Counted from the first letter of the stretch, positions 17,635-27,090 are shown. The stretch is DNA of 64,000 nucleotides from Catalimonadaceae bacterium JC749 (GCA_021730635.1 JAJNNC010000002.1:124001-188000); one strand, 5' to 3'. Made by a program: numbers and translations. Notes: generated by a model not told the origin, from the sequence alone.

Positions 17635-19383
17635 TTGTACGTTTTGTATAGCAAAACACCCTTGAAAACAGTTTGTCATTTGCGCCAACCCCTGCTTTAT
17701 ATATGTGCTTTACTGCCCGGCTTGCTGTTATGGCATGTGCAGGCTTTCAGTCAGGACTTGGTTTCAGAGCCCAATGGAAACTTTACTGTAGATTTTGTGA
17801 AGGGGTGTGCTTCTCTGACTGTCACGGTGAATAATACGTCCGGCCTGGACCCCAACCAGGTACCTTCCGTTTACAAATTCGATTACAAACCCGGAGACCC
17901 TCTAACGCTGGATACCACTCAGTCAAATATCAATCCGGATACCACCTATACCGTACCTGGCACTTATACCATTCTGCAAATCATAGGCACCAGTAACCCC
18001 CAGATAGATTCTATCACTGTTGAAGTGTTGGAACCTCTCTCGCCAACCTATAAAGTATACAACTGTATCAACCATAGTGTGTATATAGATTTCAGTCAGG
18101 AAAATTATTATGATTTACTTCGCATTGATTATGGCGATAATACCATAGATACGGTGGCAGTGAGTGAGGAATTCAGGATACATCAATATACAGGCGGTAC
18201 TTTTGATATTTCAGTGGAAGGTATCTTCGAAGAGGCGCAGAGTAATTGTGCTGTGCGGGATACCACCATCACTACTATCGAGGAGCCTGTCATTGCCAGC
18301 ATCAGCCAGGTACAGGTGTTGGACCAGAGCCAGATCCAAATCCACTATGATTTTCCCAATCCCCATGTAGCGTATCGCCTGGAAATAGCGGAAAACGGAG
18401 ACACTGATTTCAACGATGCTACTTTTGAGTTGGCAGGCGATTCCGACCATTTTACGATTGAAGGTTTATCCGATACCCGGCAAAATTATTACTGTTTTCG
18501 TATAGCTTCTGTCAATCGCTGCGACGAAAGTTTAAACCTGTATTCCGATACCCTTTGTAGTATTGCCTTACAGGCGACGGCTGACCATCTGGTCAATCAG
18601 CTCAGTTGGGAAACCAATACTGTTGATTTTCCGGACTATGAGGTGTACCGGGATAGTGAGCTTTTGACCACCACCTCTTCCACCAATTATGAAGATAACA
18701 GTGTGGTATGCCAGCAAGTATATGCCTACCAGGTAACAGGGGAAAAGAACGGAATGCAAAGCCTATCCGAGTTGATTTCGCTGACGGCCCTCAGCACGGA
18801 TATCGCTGATGCCCTGGCATCCTTTACCGTAGAAACCAAGGGAGGATCTATGGAGCTAAGTGTTGATGGTGACGAAGCCCCGCAGGGTACTACTTTGTAT
18901 TACATCTATCGCCAGGCAGGAAGCGCAGTTTTTGAATTATACGACTCGCTGGAGGTAAGCGGCGATGTGGAATTTGGTGAAAAATATACATACACTGATG
19001 ATCAGGTCGTATTAGGTGACACTTACTGTTATCAAATCTCTTATCAGGATCTTTGCGGAAACGAATCTCGTCTGAGTGCACCAGCCTGTGCCGAGTTACC
19101 TAAGCAAGGTCGGATTTTATTTCCCAATGCCTTTACGCCCAATGGCGATGGCCTCAACGACATATTTATTTACAAGGGAAACCTAATCGAACAAATAGAG
19201 TTACACATATTTAACCGTTGGGGTGAGTTGGTGTATCATACAGACCAGCTCGATGAAGGGTGGGATGGCACTTACCGTGGTGTAACAGCCCCCCAGGGAA
19301 CGTATGTCTATAAGGTTTCGCTAACAGACCGGCTAGGTAATCAAATGCAGCAACAAGGTTCTTTTGTGCTGCTGATTCCATAA
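17635..19383 (+). CDS. T9SS-exported protein with type B (CHU_C / gliding-motility-associated) C-terminal domain
   Basis: The 582-residue protein has an N-terminal signal (hydrophobic segment ending in VQAFSQD) and PKD/fibronectin-like beta domains over most of its length. The C-terminus (about 495-582) is a clear type B sorting domain: FPNAFTPNGDGLNDIF, LHIFNRWGELVYHT and WDGTYRGVTAPQGTYVYKV. This domain directs secretion through the type IX system, which must be encoded elsewhere. No catalytic motif was seen, so an adhesin or structural surface role is likely. The start at 17635 gives a long n-region, and a later start is possible. It lies in the same direction as hisS with a 26-base gap. 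Confidence 0.85.
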   Translation: MYVLYSKTPLKTVCHLRQPLLYICALLPGLLLWHVQAFSQDLVSEPNGNFTVDFVKGCASLTVTVNNTSGLDPNQVPSVYKFDYKPGDPLTLDTTQSNINPDTTYTVPGTYTILQIIGTSNPQIDSITVEVLEPLSPTYKVYNCINHSVYIDFSQENYYDLLRIDYGDNTIDTVAVSEEFRIHQYTGGTFDISVEGIFEEAQSNCAVRDTTITTIEEPVIASISQVQVLDQSQIQIHYDFPNPHVAYRLEIAENGDTDFNDATFELAGDSDHFTIEGLSDTRQNYYCFRIASVNRCDESLNLYSDTLCSIALQATADHLVNQLSWETNTVDFPDYEVYRDSELLTTTSSTNYEDNSVVCQQVYAYQVTGEKNGMQSLSELISLTALSTDIADALASFTVETKGGSMELSVDGDEAPQGTTLYYIYRQAGSAVFELYDSLEVSGDVEFGEKYTYTDDQVVLGDTYCYQISYQDLCGNESRLSAPACAELPKQGRILFPNAFTPNGDGLNDIFIYKGNLIEQIELHIFNRWGELVYHTDQLDEGWDGTYRGVTAPQGTYVYKVSLTDRLGNQMQQQGSFVLLIP

Positions 19384-19428
19384 CCGGTAAAATTTATGTA
19401 ATTTGCAAGACACAAAATTGAATGCCCT

Positions 19429-19761
19429 ATGTTTGATATGTCAAAAATGATGGAGAAGGTACGAGAGGTACAGGAAAAAATGAAAGCGGCACAGGATAAC
19501 CTGGTCAATATTACGGCTACCGGTGAGTCAGGCGCCGGGATGGTCAAGGCGGTGGTCAATGGAAAAAAACAGATTATTTCCCTGGAGATAGATCAGGATT
19601 TGGTCAAGCCGGAAGATAAAGAAATGATGCAGGATCTGGTGATAGCCGCCGTGAATAAGGCGCTGGAAGAGATAGAAATAAAAGCGAAAGAAGAACTGAA
19701 GAAATCCACAGAAGGGTTTTTGCCTAACATTCCGGGCCTTGATTTTGGCAATATGATGTAA
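19429..19761 (+). CDS. YbaB/EbfC-family nucleoid-associated protein
   Basis: At 110 residues this is the standard size of the YbaB/EbfC family. The pattern MFDMSKMMEKVREVQEKMKA, the central GESGAGMVKAVVNGKKQI strand region and the C-terminal helix KALEEIEIKAKEEL are characteristic. Members form dimers and bind DNA, influencing nucleoid structure. In many bacteria the gene is beside dnaX and recR. Here it sits between a T9SS cargo gene and a glycosyltransferase gene, so it may be a relocated or paralogous copy. The next ATG follows its stop codon immediately with no gap. Confidence 0.88.
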   Translation: MFDMSKMMEKVREVQEKMKAAQDNLVNITATGESGAGMVKAVVNGKKQIISLEIDQDLVKPEDKEMMQDLVIAAVNKALEEIEIKAKEELKKSTEGFLPNIPGLDFGNMM

Positions 19762-20775
19762 ATGAGCGAGGCATCAGTTGTTATTTTAAACTATAACGGA
19801 GTCCATTTTTTAGAGAAATTTTTGCCTTCCGTCGTGCAGTACAGTCAGGGGCACCGGGTAATAGTGGCAGATAATGGTTCTACCGATCGTTCTATCTCCT
19901 TCTTACAAGAAAAATTTCCTACTGTAGAAACAATTCTTTTCCAGGAAAACTATGGCTTTGCCAAAGGCTATAACAAAGCCCTGGAGCACATAATCACCCC
20001 CTACAGCATCCTGCTGAACTCAGATGTGGAAGTGACCCCTCATTGGATTGAGCCGGTCATTGAGCTGATGGAGCAGGATACCCGTATCGCTGCCTGCCAG
20101 CCTAAAATACGGTCTTATCACCAGAAAGAGTATTTTGAGCATGCCGGCGCAGCCGGAGGATTCATCGATATAGTGGGTTACCCTTTTTGCCGGGGCCGCA
20201 TTTTTGATGTTGTTGAGAAAGATGAAGGCCAGTACAACGATGTCATTCCTGTCTTTTGGGCGACAGGCGCCTGCTTTTTTGCCCGTACCGAAATTTTCAA
20301 AACTTTGGGTGGGTTTGATGAAATCTTTCATGCCCACATGGAAGAGATTGATCTGTGTTGGCGTATGCATGCACTTGGCTATCGAGTCTACTATCAGCCA
20401 AACAGTGTAGTCTATCATGTGGGAGGGGGCACCATGCCTGTCTCTAACCCTAGAAAAACCTATTTAAACTTCAGAAACAGCACGGGGATGGTATTCAAAA
20501 ACAATACCTTTGGTCAACTGCTATGGAAAATGCCCTTGAAATTGACACTGGACGGTATGGCAGCCCTGAAATTTTTAGCAGAAGGCAAAAGAAAAGACAG
20601 CCAGGCCGTACTGCAAAGCTGGTTGAGTTTTCTGGGAAACATACGGCTGTGGATCAGGCACAGGGGAAAAGTGACTGTCATCTTACAGGGAAGACATCAC
20701 GGTATTCTCCCTCGCCTGCTAGTTAGTGAGCGATATCTAAAAGGGAAGAAATATTTTTCAGCGCTGAAATTTTAA
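19762..20775 (+). CDS. Family 2 glycosyltransferase
   Basis: The 337-residue protein has a GT-A fold: VVILNYNGVHFLEKFLPS at the start, DNGSTDRSI, and the metal-binding LLNSDVEV in place of a simple DXD. The segment GACFFARTEIFKTLGGFDE and EEIDLCWRMHALGYRV hold the acceptor-site ED motif of GT2 enzymes related to rhamnosyltransferases. It would add a sugar to a cell-surface polysaccharide or lipid in the cytoplasm or at the inner membrane. The gene starts at the base after the YbaB stop codon. No other glycan genes are adjacent. Confidence 0.9.
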   Translation: MSEASVVILNYNGVHFLEKFLPSVVQYSQGHRVIVADNGSTDRSISFLQEKFPTVETILFQENYGFAKGYNKALEHIITPYSILLNSDVEVTPHWIEPVIELMEQDTRIAACQPKIRSYHQKEYFEHAGAAGGFIDIVGYPFCRGRIFDVVEKDEGQYNDVIPVFWATGACFFARTEIFKTLGGFDEIFHAHMEEIDLCWRMHALGYRVYYQPNSVVYHVGGGTMPVSNPRKTYLNFRNSTGMVFKNNTFGQLLWKMPLKLTLDGMAALKFLAEGKRKDSQAVLQSWLSFLGNIRLWIRHRGKVTVILQGRHHGILPRLLVSERYLKGKKYFSALKF

Positions 20776-20987
20776 TACCAGACGGTATTTCTGCTTCTTC
20801 TTAAATGTCTTCTGAAGTTCATCAGAAAAGCCAGGCCCAGATAAATCAATACGGGGGAGCCGAAAGTCAGAAACGAAGCATAGATAAAAAATAAACGGAT
20901 GCTGGAAGTAGGAATTTCTAGCATACTCCCCAATTTGGTACACACACCGAAAGCTTGTTTTTCCAAAAAATACTGTAGCTTTTTCAT
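20772..20987 (-). CDS. PspC-domain small membrane protein
   Basis: From the ATG at 20987 the product is 71 residues: a short cytoplasmic segment (FGVCTKLGSMLEI), then one or two hydrophobic segments (LFFIYASFLTFGSPVLIYLG), then a basic tail. This matches the PspC domain, an inner-membrane component linked to envelope stress in other bacteria. A longer frame would start with TTG at 21011 and is not preferred. There are no other psp genes nearby. It converges with the glycosyltransferase gene, stops three bases from its end, and diverges from the OmpA/TPR gene. Confidence 0.82.
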   Translation of the reverse strand: MKKLQYFLEKQAFGVCTKLGSMLEIPTSSIRLFFIYASFLTFGSPVLIYLGLAFLMNFRRHLRRSRNTVWY

Positions 20988-21125
20988 TTTCAAAGAGTTT
21001 CCATCAAACAAAAAATGAAATTGTTATGTTCATTTCATACTTAAATTAACTATTTTTTAAACATAATTGTAATATTGGCGATAACATAATATTTTCGCAT
21101 CACCAACAAACCAAACTTATAAATT

Positions 21126-22928
21126 ATGATTCAAGTGAACAGATTAATCATTGCTTTAATACTGACAGGTGCGGTTGCTGTTTCAGGGTGTAACTCTTTA
21201 AAGAAAATGGTTAAAATGGCGGAAGACCAGGAGCTTACCGTCGAGCCGTCTCCTCTAGAACTACATGGTGATTCAGTTCGATTTGATATGACAGCCAAAC
21301 TGCCGGTAAAGATGTTGAAAAAAGGAAAAGTTTACACAGTAAACACCTTTTATCAGTATGGTGATTCTGCACGTACCGAAGTAGGAAGCATCGAGTTCCG
21401 TGCGGAAGATTTTCCGAATGGTGCAGAGCAGGAGCCTTCCAAATCTGAATCCTTTGCTTTTGCTTACGAAGGAGAAGAAATGGACAGAGGAACACTTTAT
21501 GTGCAGGGTGTAGCTTCTAATCCGGAAAATGGAAAAACGGCTGAAACACCAGACATGCAGGTAGCGGAAGGTTTGATCACCACGCCAAAATTAGTTGAAG
21601 TGCCTACTTTTGTAGCCTATGGTGCTTCAGGATACAACAATCAGGAAGAATTAGAACCTACCAACGTTAACTTTTATTTTGCTCAGGGTAGTGCCCAACT
21701 GAGAAGTTCAGAAACCAGAAGTGGACGTGGAGATAGTTTGAGAAATTTTATCGCTGAGAAAAACGTAACCAGATCGGTCACTATCACTGGTACCCACTCA
21801 CCGGAAGGTCCTGAGCGTGTGAACCAGAACTTATCTCAAAACAGAGCGCAGCGCATAGAAGAATACTATCGTGAGCAAATGGATCGCTATGATTACCAGG
21901 GTGCTGCCGATTCTATCGATTTTATCCTGAAGCCAGTGGTAGAAGACTGGACACAACTGAGAGATTCTCTGGAAGCTTATGATGGTATTTCTGACAGTGA
22001 AAAGCAAGAATATTACAGCATTATAGATGGTTCAGGCTCTTTTGAAGAGAAAGAAGATCAAATGCATCAGTTGCCAACGTATCGTCAGGTTTTCCGTGAT
22101 ATCTACCCAAGACTGCGTACAGCCCAAACCAATATTTTAACGGTGAAAGAAAAGAAAACCGATGCGCAGATCATCACGCTGGCCAAGCAACTGTGGCAAA
22201 AATTAGTGGGTGAAGATACGCTGTCTAACGAAGAATTATTATACAGTGGTACGCTGACCCCTAGCCTGGAAGAGAAAGAGAGTATCTTCAAAGCAGCGAT
22301 TGAGAAAGAGGACAGCTGGCAAGCACACAATAACCTGGGTGCTGTTTATTTGCAGCAAGCCACGGAAGCTGGTGAGTCTGAGCGCGCCGACATGGTTGAG
22401 CAGGCAGTAACACATCTGGAAAGCTCTCTGCAAAGACAAGATAATGCAGAAGCTCATGCCAATCTGGCTATTGCTTACATGATGCAAGGGAACAGACAGC
22501 AGGCACAGGATGAAATTGAGCAAGCCAGCGAGATGAGTCCTTCTATGGAAGAAACCAGTGCTGGTATCAGTGGTATCAGAGGTGCCATCGAAATCATGAA
22601 TGCAAACTATGACCAGGCCGTATCTACCTTGTCTAATGCAGAAGAAAGTGCTGTCAGCCAATTTAACTTAGGGTTGGCACAGATCCTGACTGGAAACTAT
22701 GAAAACGCTATTACCAGCTTCCAGGACGCGCTGAGCCAGGATCAGAATATGGCTAAAGCCCATTATGGTATTGCCATTGCCAATGCACAGCTACAGAACG
22801 AACAAGGCCTGTATGATGCACTGGGCAAAGCAGTGGATGCTAATCCTGAATTGAGAGAGAAAGCGCTGAATGATCTTGCGTTTGCTAACTATAGCGAATC
22901 TCAGGAATTCAGAAATGCTCTTCAATAA
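21126..22928 (+). CDS. OmpA-like and TPR-containing outer-membrane lipoprotein
   Basis: This 600-residue lipoprotein has a lipobox ending at Cys22 (AVSGC). Residues 30-170 form a beta-rich domain seen in Bacteroidota outer-membrane proteins. Residues about 178-255 look like an OmpA C-terminal (peptidoglycan-binding) domain, with FYFAQGSAQLRSSET and THSPEGPERVNQNLSQNRAQ. A linker and three to five tetratricopeptide repeats fill residues 395-595. It probably tethers a complex to peptidoglycan. It is not PorE, because WD40 repeats are absent. The gene stands alone, followed by a strong terminator. Which complex it serves cannot be told from context. Confidence 0.75.
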   Translation: MIQVNRLIIALILTGAVAVSGCNSLKKMVKMAEDQELTVEPSPLELHGDSVRFDMTAKLPVKMLKKGKVYTVNTFYQYGDSARTEVGSIEFRAEDFPNGAEQEPSKSESFAFAYEGEEMDRGTLYVQGVASNPENGKTAETPDMQVAEGLITTPKLVEVPTFVAYGASGYNNQEELEPTNVNFYFAQGSAQLRSSETRSGRGDSLRNFIAEKNVTRSVTITGTHSPEGPERVNQNLSQNRAQRIEEYYREQMDRYDYQGAADSIDFILKPVVEDWTQLRDSLEAYDGISDSEKQEYYSIIDGSGSFEEKEDQMHQLPTYRQVFRDIYPRLRTAQTNILTVKEKKTDAQIITLAKQLWQKLVGEDTLSNEELLYSGTLTPSLEEKESIFKAAIEKEDSWQAHNNLGAVYLQQATEAGESERADMVEQAVTHLESSLQRQDNAEAHANLAIAYMMQGNRQQAQDEIEQASEMSPSMEETSAGISGIRGAIEIMNANYDQAVSTLSNAEESAVSQFNLGLAQILTGNYENAITSFQDALSQDQNMAKAHYGIAIANAQLQNEQGLYDALGKAVDANPELREKALNDLAFANYSESQEFRNALQ

Positions 22929-22952
22929 TCTACCACAAAGACAATCATCCGG

Positions 22953-22983
22953 AAGCCTTCCTTTTTTAAAGGAGGGCTTTTTT
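22953..22983 (+). terminator. Rho-independent terminator after the OmpA/TPR gene
   Basis: A hairpin AAGCCTTCCTTT / AAAGGAGGGCTT (one T-G wobble, TTT loop) is followed by six T residues. It begins 25 bases after the stop codon at 22928. Confidence 0.9.
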
Positions 22984-23005
22984 ATGTGGATTGTTTAGAG
23001 CAATC

Positions 23006-23037
23006 TTTGTTAATTATTGGCACAGTCACTAATTTTA
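23006..23037 (+). promoter_or_regulatory. Predicted promoter of the pdhB gene
   Basis: TTTG at 23006-23009, a 20-base spacer and TAATTTTA at 23030-23037 fit the Bacteroidota consensus, with A in place of the final G. The start site would be near 23044, before the ATG at 23072. Confidence 0.5.
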
Positions 23038-23071
23038 GGACACATTCTACAAACTATTTAAGCACATATAC

Positions 23072-24052
23072 ATGAGAGAAATACAATTCAGAGAAGCCCT
23101 CAACGAAGCCATGTCTGAGGAGATGAGGCGGGATGAAAATATTTTTTTAATGGGAGAAGAAGTGGCAGAATATAATGGCGCCTATAAAGTGAGCCAGGGT
23201 ATGTTGGATGAGTTTGGCCCAAAGCGAATCATTGATACGCCTATCTCAGAATTAGCTTTTACCGGTATTGGCATCGGGGCTGCTATGAATGGGCTGCGTC
23301 CTATTATAGAGTTTATGACTTTCAACTTTTCTCTGGTAGCCATTGACCAGATCATCAACGGGGCTGCTAAGATGATGTCGATGTCGGGTGGTCAATTCCC
23401 AATTCCTATTGTTTTTCGTGGTCCGACAGGCAGTGCCGGTATGTTGAGTTCGCAGCATTCACAGAATTTTGATAACTGGTTTGCCAATACGCCCGGGTTA
23501 AAAGTGGTAGTTCCCAGTAATCCTAGGGATGCCAAGGGGTTGCTAAAGTCCTCTATCCGGGACAATGACCCTGTAATCTTCATGGAATCGGAGCTGATGT
23601 ACAGCGACAAAGGAGAAGTGCCTGAAGAAGAATTTTTATTGCCTTTGGGAGTGGCCGAGGTAAAACGTGAAGGTAGTGATGTTACCATTGTGTCTTTTGG
23701 AAAAATTATGAAAGTGGCGCTAGAGGCGGCCGAAGAATTAGCCAAAGACAATATTTCGGCAGAGGTGATCGATTTGATGACCATCAGGCCTATTGATTAT
23801 AAAACGGTCGTAGAGTCGGTTAAAAAGACGAATCGCATGGTCGTTGTGGAAGAAGCCTGGCCGCTGGGTGCTATATCCTCCGAAATGGCTTATCATATTC
23901 AAAGGCATGCTTTCGATTACCTGGACGCGCCTATCCGAAGGGTCAATAACTGGGATGTGCCTTTACCCTATGCCCCTACACTCATTGATGAAATCTTACC
24001 CAACGTCAAAAAAACGGTGCAGGCTTGCAAAGATATTTTATATATAAGTTAA
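23072..24052 (+). CDS. pdhB: Pyruvate dehydrogenase E1 component beta subunit
   Basis: The 326-residue protein matches the E1 beta subunit from end to end: MREIQFREALNEAMSEEM, LMGEEVAEYNGAYKVSQGM, the thiamine-diphosphate half-site region ISELAFTGIGIGAAMNGLRP, RGPTGSAGMLSSQHSQ, and the C-terminal transketolase-C domain ending in LPYAPTLIDEILP. With E1 alpha it decarboxylates pyruvate and feeds the E2 lipoyl enzyme. The alpha subunit gene is not beside it, which is common in Bacteroidota. The gene is preceded by a near-consensus promoter and followed by the ACGGTA repeat structure. Confidence 0.95.
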   Translation: MREIQFREALNEAMSEEMRRDENIFLMGEEVAEYNGAYKVSQGMLDEFGPKRIIDTPISELAFTGIGIGAAMNGLRPIIEFMTFNFSLVAIDQIINGAAKMMSMSGGQFPIPIVFRGPTGSAGMLSSQHSQNFDNWFANTPGLKVVVPSNPRDAKGLLKSSIRDNDPVIFMESELMYSDKGEVPEEEFLLPLGVAEVKREGSDVTIVSFGKIMKVALEAAEELAKDNISAEVIDLMTIRPIDYKTVVESVKKTNRMVVVEEAWPLGAISSEMAYHIQRHAFDYLDAPIRRVNNWDVPLPYAPTLIDEILPNVKKTVQACKDILYIS

Positions 24053-24061
24053 AAAAGATGA

Positions 24062-24165
24062 ACGGTAGTATGATAAAACGGTACAAGGTATACGGTAGAT
24101 AAATGGTTATACCAACTCCTACCGTATACCGTGCTACCGTTCACCGTCCTACCGTACACCGTTTA
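24062..24165. repeat. ACGGTA/TACCGT repeat array with large inverted repeat between pdhB and ffh
   Basis: Three tandem 15-base units, TACCGTxxACCGTyy, lie at 24120-24134, 24135-24149 and 24150-24164. The left side carries four inverse ACGGTA-type units in looser spacing. A perfect 12-base inverted repeat pairs GGTATACGGTAG (24087-24098) with CTACCGTATACC (24119-24130) across 20 bases. The last unit overlaps the ffh stop codon. The structure could fold on either strand and end both convergent transcripts, or it may be a dispersed repeat. Confidence 0.8.
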
Positions 24166-25485
24166 AAACGGGTTGATATTGGCAAGACCTTTTTTCCCGG
24201 TCATTTGATTAAACTTTTTCATCATTTTTCTCATCTCACCAAACTGCTTGATCAGGTTGTTAACTTCCTGGACAGTAGTGCCGCTGCCTTGGGCAATTCT
24301 TTTCTTACGACTGCCATTGATAATATCAGGCATGCTCCTTTCCTGAGGAGTCATAGAACGGATGATAGCCTCAATAGGTTTGAATGAGTTATCGTCCACA
24401 TCAATGTCTTTTAAAGCTTTTCCCATACCCGGCAACATACCGATCAGATCTTTGATATTTCCCATCTTTTTAATCTGCTGCAACTGCGAAAGAAAGTCCT
24501 CGAAATCAAACTGATTTTTTCTGATTTTTTTACTCAGCCGCTCGGCTTCCTCTTTATCAAACGCTTCCTGTGCCTTTTCTACCAGCGTGGTCACATCGCC
24601 CATATCCAGGATACGGCGGGCCATCCGATCCGGATAGAACACGTCAATAGCATCCATCTTCTCTCCATTGCTGACAAACTTGATGGGTTTGTTGACTACA
24701 GCCTTGATAGAGAGGGCGGCACCACCCCGGGTGTCACCGTCCAACTTGGTAAGCACCACGCCATCAAAGTTAATCCTTTCGTCAAAAGTTTTAGCCGTGT
24801 TGACAGCATCCTGACCTGTCATGGAATCTACTACAAATAATGTTTCTGAAGGATTTAAAGCCTTTTTTAGAGAAGCTATTTCTTTCATCATGGCCTCGTC
24901 TATAGCCAGACGTCCCGCGGTATCTACAATGACCACTTTCTGGCCATTTTTTTTGGCATGTTCAATCGCATGATGGGCAATGGCTACAGCATCTTTATTG
25001 TCTGGTTCGGCATATACCGGTACCCCTACTTGCTCGCCCAATACTTTCAACTGGTCAATAGCAGCAGGGCGGTAAATATCACAGGCAGCCAGTAATACCT
25101 GATGGTTTTGTTTTTTCAGATGGTTGGCGAGTTTTCCAGAGAAAGTTGTTTTTCCAGATCCTTGTAAGCCGGCCACCAGCACTACGGCAGGGTTAGCACT
25201 GAGATCAATACCCACACGGCTTCCTCCCATCAGTTCGGTAAGCTCCTCTTCTACAATTTTTGTGAGAAGCTGGCCTGGCGAGACAGCGATGAGTACCTTC
25301 CGGCCCATGGCCTTCTCTTTGATCGTATCAGTTACTTCTTTGGCTACTTTGAAATTTACGTCAGCATCAATCAGGGCGCGTCTTATTTCTTTAACGGTGG
25401 TGGCTACGTTGATTTCAGTAATGCTACCTTGTCCCTTCAACGTTTTAAAAGCTCTATCTAATCTGGTACTAAGCGTATCAAACAT
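24163..25485 (-). CDS. ffh: Signal recognition particle protein
   Basis: At 440 residues the protein shows the N domain, the NG GTPase domain with P-loop GLQGSGKTTFSGKLA, DTAGRLAIDE and TKLDGDTRGGAALS, and a methionine-rich M domain with LPGMGKAL and the RNA-binding stretch RKKRIAQGSGTTVQEVN. With 4.5S RNA it targets nascent membrane proteins to FtsY. The stop codon falls inside the last unit of the ACGGTA repeat. The 4.5S RNA gene was not recognised in this window. Confidence 0.97.
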   Translation of the reverse strand: MFDTLSTRLDRAFKTLKGQGSITEINVATTVKEIRRALIDADVNFKVAKEVTDTIKEKAMGRKVLIAVSPGQLLTKIVEEELTELMGGSRVGIDLSANPAVVLVAGLQGSGKTTFSGKLANHLKKQNHQVLLAACDIYRPAAIDQLKVLGEQVGVPVYAEPDNKDAVAIAHHAIEHAKKNGQKVVIVDTAGRLAIDEAMMKEIASLKKALNPSETLFVVDSMTGQDAVNTAKTFDERINFDGVVLTKLDGDTRGGAALSIKAVVNKPIKFVSNGEKMDAIDVFYPDRMARRILDMGDVTTLVEKAQEAFDKEEAERLSKKIRKNQFDFEDFLSQLQQIKKMGNIKDLIGMLPGMGKALKDIDVDDNSFKPIEAIIRSMTPQERSMPDIINGSRKKRIAQGSGTTVQEVNNLIKQFGEMRKMMKKFNQMTGKKGLANINPF

Positions 25486-25813
25486 CTGTATATTTTTTAA
25501 GTTTTATGATTAACAAAATTCAGTATCAAGGTTAAACAAGTGACCAAAAGCATGCGCCAAGCAGTTGAGCTCTCTTTTTTTGTCCGTTTGCTTCAACTTT
25601 AATACTAAATAGCTTGAGAAAATTTTTTCAAAAGTAACAGGAAAAATGCATATCCTAAAGTCCCCTGCTTTTCCTGCTTTCAATATAATACAATTTATGA
25701 GTTAAAAATTCCGGTTTTTTATACAAGTTGGATGTGTCGGAGATAAAATACGCCAATACATTGTTTATTGTTATTTAGCAACTTAAGTATCCCTCGAAGG
25801 TGGCACGGTCTTT
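25486..25813. other. Intergenic region of 328 bases between divergent ffh and histidine kinase genes
   Basis: This AT-rich divergent region must hold both promoters. No full TTG-N20-TAnnTTTG match, tRNA or strong hairpin was recognised in it. Confidence 0.5.
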
Positions 25814-26860
25814 ATGAAAATATACCGCTTTCTATCAAATATTAAATTTTTAAAAGGCTATTCAGTTAAGCTACTGTTTATTGCCGTCCTTGGTATTCAC
25901 ATTCCGCTAATAGGATTGGCGATATTTTTAACCTCTCAGCTGGCTTCCGACATTTCTGTTCAGGATATTTTTCTGCTCACTTTCGGTCTGACTTTTCTGG
26001 CCTCGGCAGTTTCCTTATTGATACTCAATGAGATGATCACGCCCGTACGAAAAGCTAAGAATGCTTTGCAAAGCTATTTAGAGGAGGGAATTCTCCCTGA
26101 CTTACCCATGCACTATCATGATGAGGTGGGTGTCTTGATGCAGAGTGTGCAGAAAACACTGGAGAGTCTGGACGAACTCATTCAGGAAAAACAGGATATG
26201 ATTGCCTTGCTTTCACATGATCTTCGCAGCCCCATCAACTCCGCCACGAGTCTGGCAAACCTGATTAAAATGGAAAGTGACGACAGAATAATTCAGGATT
26301 ACTGCGACAAAATCGGTAAGCAGAATGAAAAACAATTGCAGCTGATCAACACAGTATTGAGTATGCTCCAGCAAAATCATTTACATATTGACGATGCCAA
26401 AAAGAAGCCGGAATTATTAATTGATCTTGTAAAAATTGCGGAAGAAAACCTGGAAGTAGATTTGAAGCAGAAGGAGATACAACTCGTCAAAGAGGTGCCT
26501 GCCACTTTGCAAGTAAGGGTACAACCTGATATTTTTATTCAGGTATTGATCAATGTTATTCACAATGCAATTAAATTTTCCAAACGACAAAATCAGATCA
26601 CCATCAGGGCATACCAGGAAATGGACGAGGTCATCACTGAAATCCAGGACTATGGGCTGGGTTTTGATTCAGTAGAAGACCAGAAGAAGGCCTTTGTACG
26701 ATTTACCCCTTTAAAAAGAGCGGGTACCGAAGGGGAAATTTCTACCGGAATAGGCCTGTACTTGTGCAAGAAAATTATCCAACGGCATGGTGGGAAAATC
26801 AATGTGAATAGTGCGGGAAGAAACAAAGGAGCCACATTTTATATTAACATTCCCGTGTAA
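25814..26860 (+). CDS. Membrane sensor histidine kinase with a short periplasmic loop
   Basis: The 348-residue protein has two transmembrane helices (about residues 18-45 and 52-76) with hardly any periplasmic loop between them, then a HAMP-like segment (MITPVRKAKNALQSYLEEG). The HisKA domain has phospho-acceptor His135 (LLSHDLRSPINSATSLANL), and the HATPase domain includes VLINVIHNAIKFSK and STGIGLYLCKKI. It probably senses a signal in or near the membrane. No response regulator is adjacent, so it is an orphan kinase. Confidence 0.9.
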   Translation: MKIYRFLSNIKFLKGYSVKLLFIAVLGIHIPLIGLAIFLTSQLASDISVQDIFLLTFGLTFLASAVSLLILNEMITPVRKAKNALQSYLEEGILPDLPMHYHDEVGVLMQSVQKTLESLDELIQEKQDMIALLSHDLRSPINSATSLANLIKMESDDRIIQDYCDKIGKQNEKQLQLINTVLSMLQQNHLHIDDAKKKPELLIDLVKIAEENLEVDLKQKEIQLVKEVPATLQVRVQPDIFIQVLINVIHNAIKFSKRQNQITIRAYQEMDEVITEIQDYGLGFDSVEDQKKAFVRFTPLKRAGTEGEISTGIGLYLCKKIIQRHGGKINVNSAGRNKGATFYINIPV

Positions 26861-27048
26861 GGAAATATGCCTTGTTAGAAAAAACAACAATAAAAGGCGT
26901 ATAAATCTTCATTATCAAAGCTTTTACTGTGACTCGTCTTACCCTTTAGTAGTAAATGTCCTCTCATTTCAGTCAAAAAAATCTAAAATATTACATAGAA
27001 AAACCTTGACGCTGATTGCCCCTATATAAAGATTGTTATTTAAAATAT

Positions 27049-27056
27049 TACATTTG
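27049..27056 (+). promoter_or_regulatory. TAnnTTTG -7 element upstream of the TerB-like gene
   Basis: TACATTTG at 27049-27056 matches the -7 consensus, 34 bases before the ATG at 27091. No well-spaced TTG -33 element was found, so support is partial. Confidence 0.35.
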
Positions 27057-27090
27057 ATATTGAAATATTTACAATCTAAAGGGAAAGTCA

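Noticed and set aside
24062-24165. Possible CRISPR array
   Set aside because: The units are 15 bases apart without unique spacers and include inverse copies. There are no cas genes in the window.
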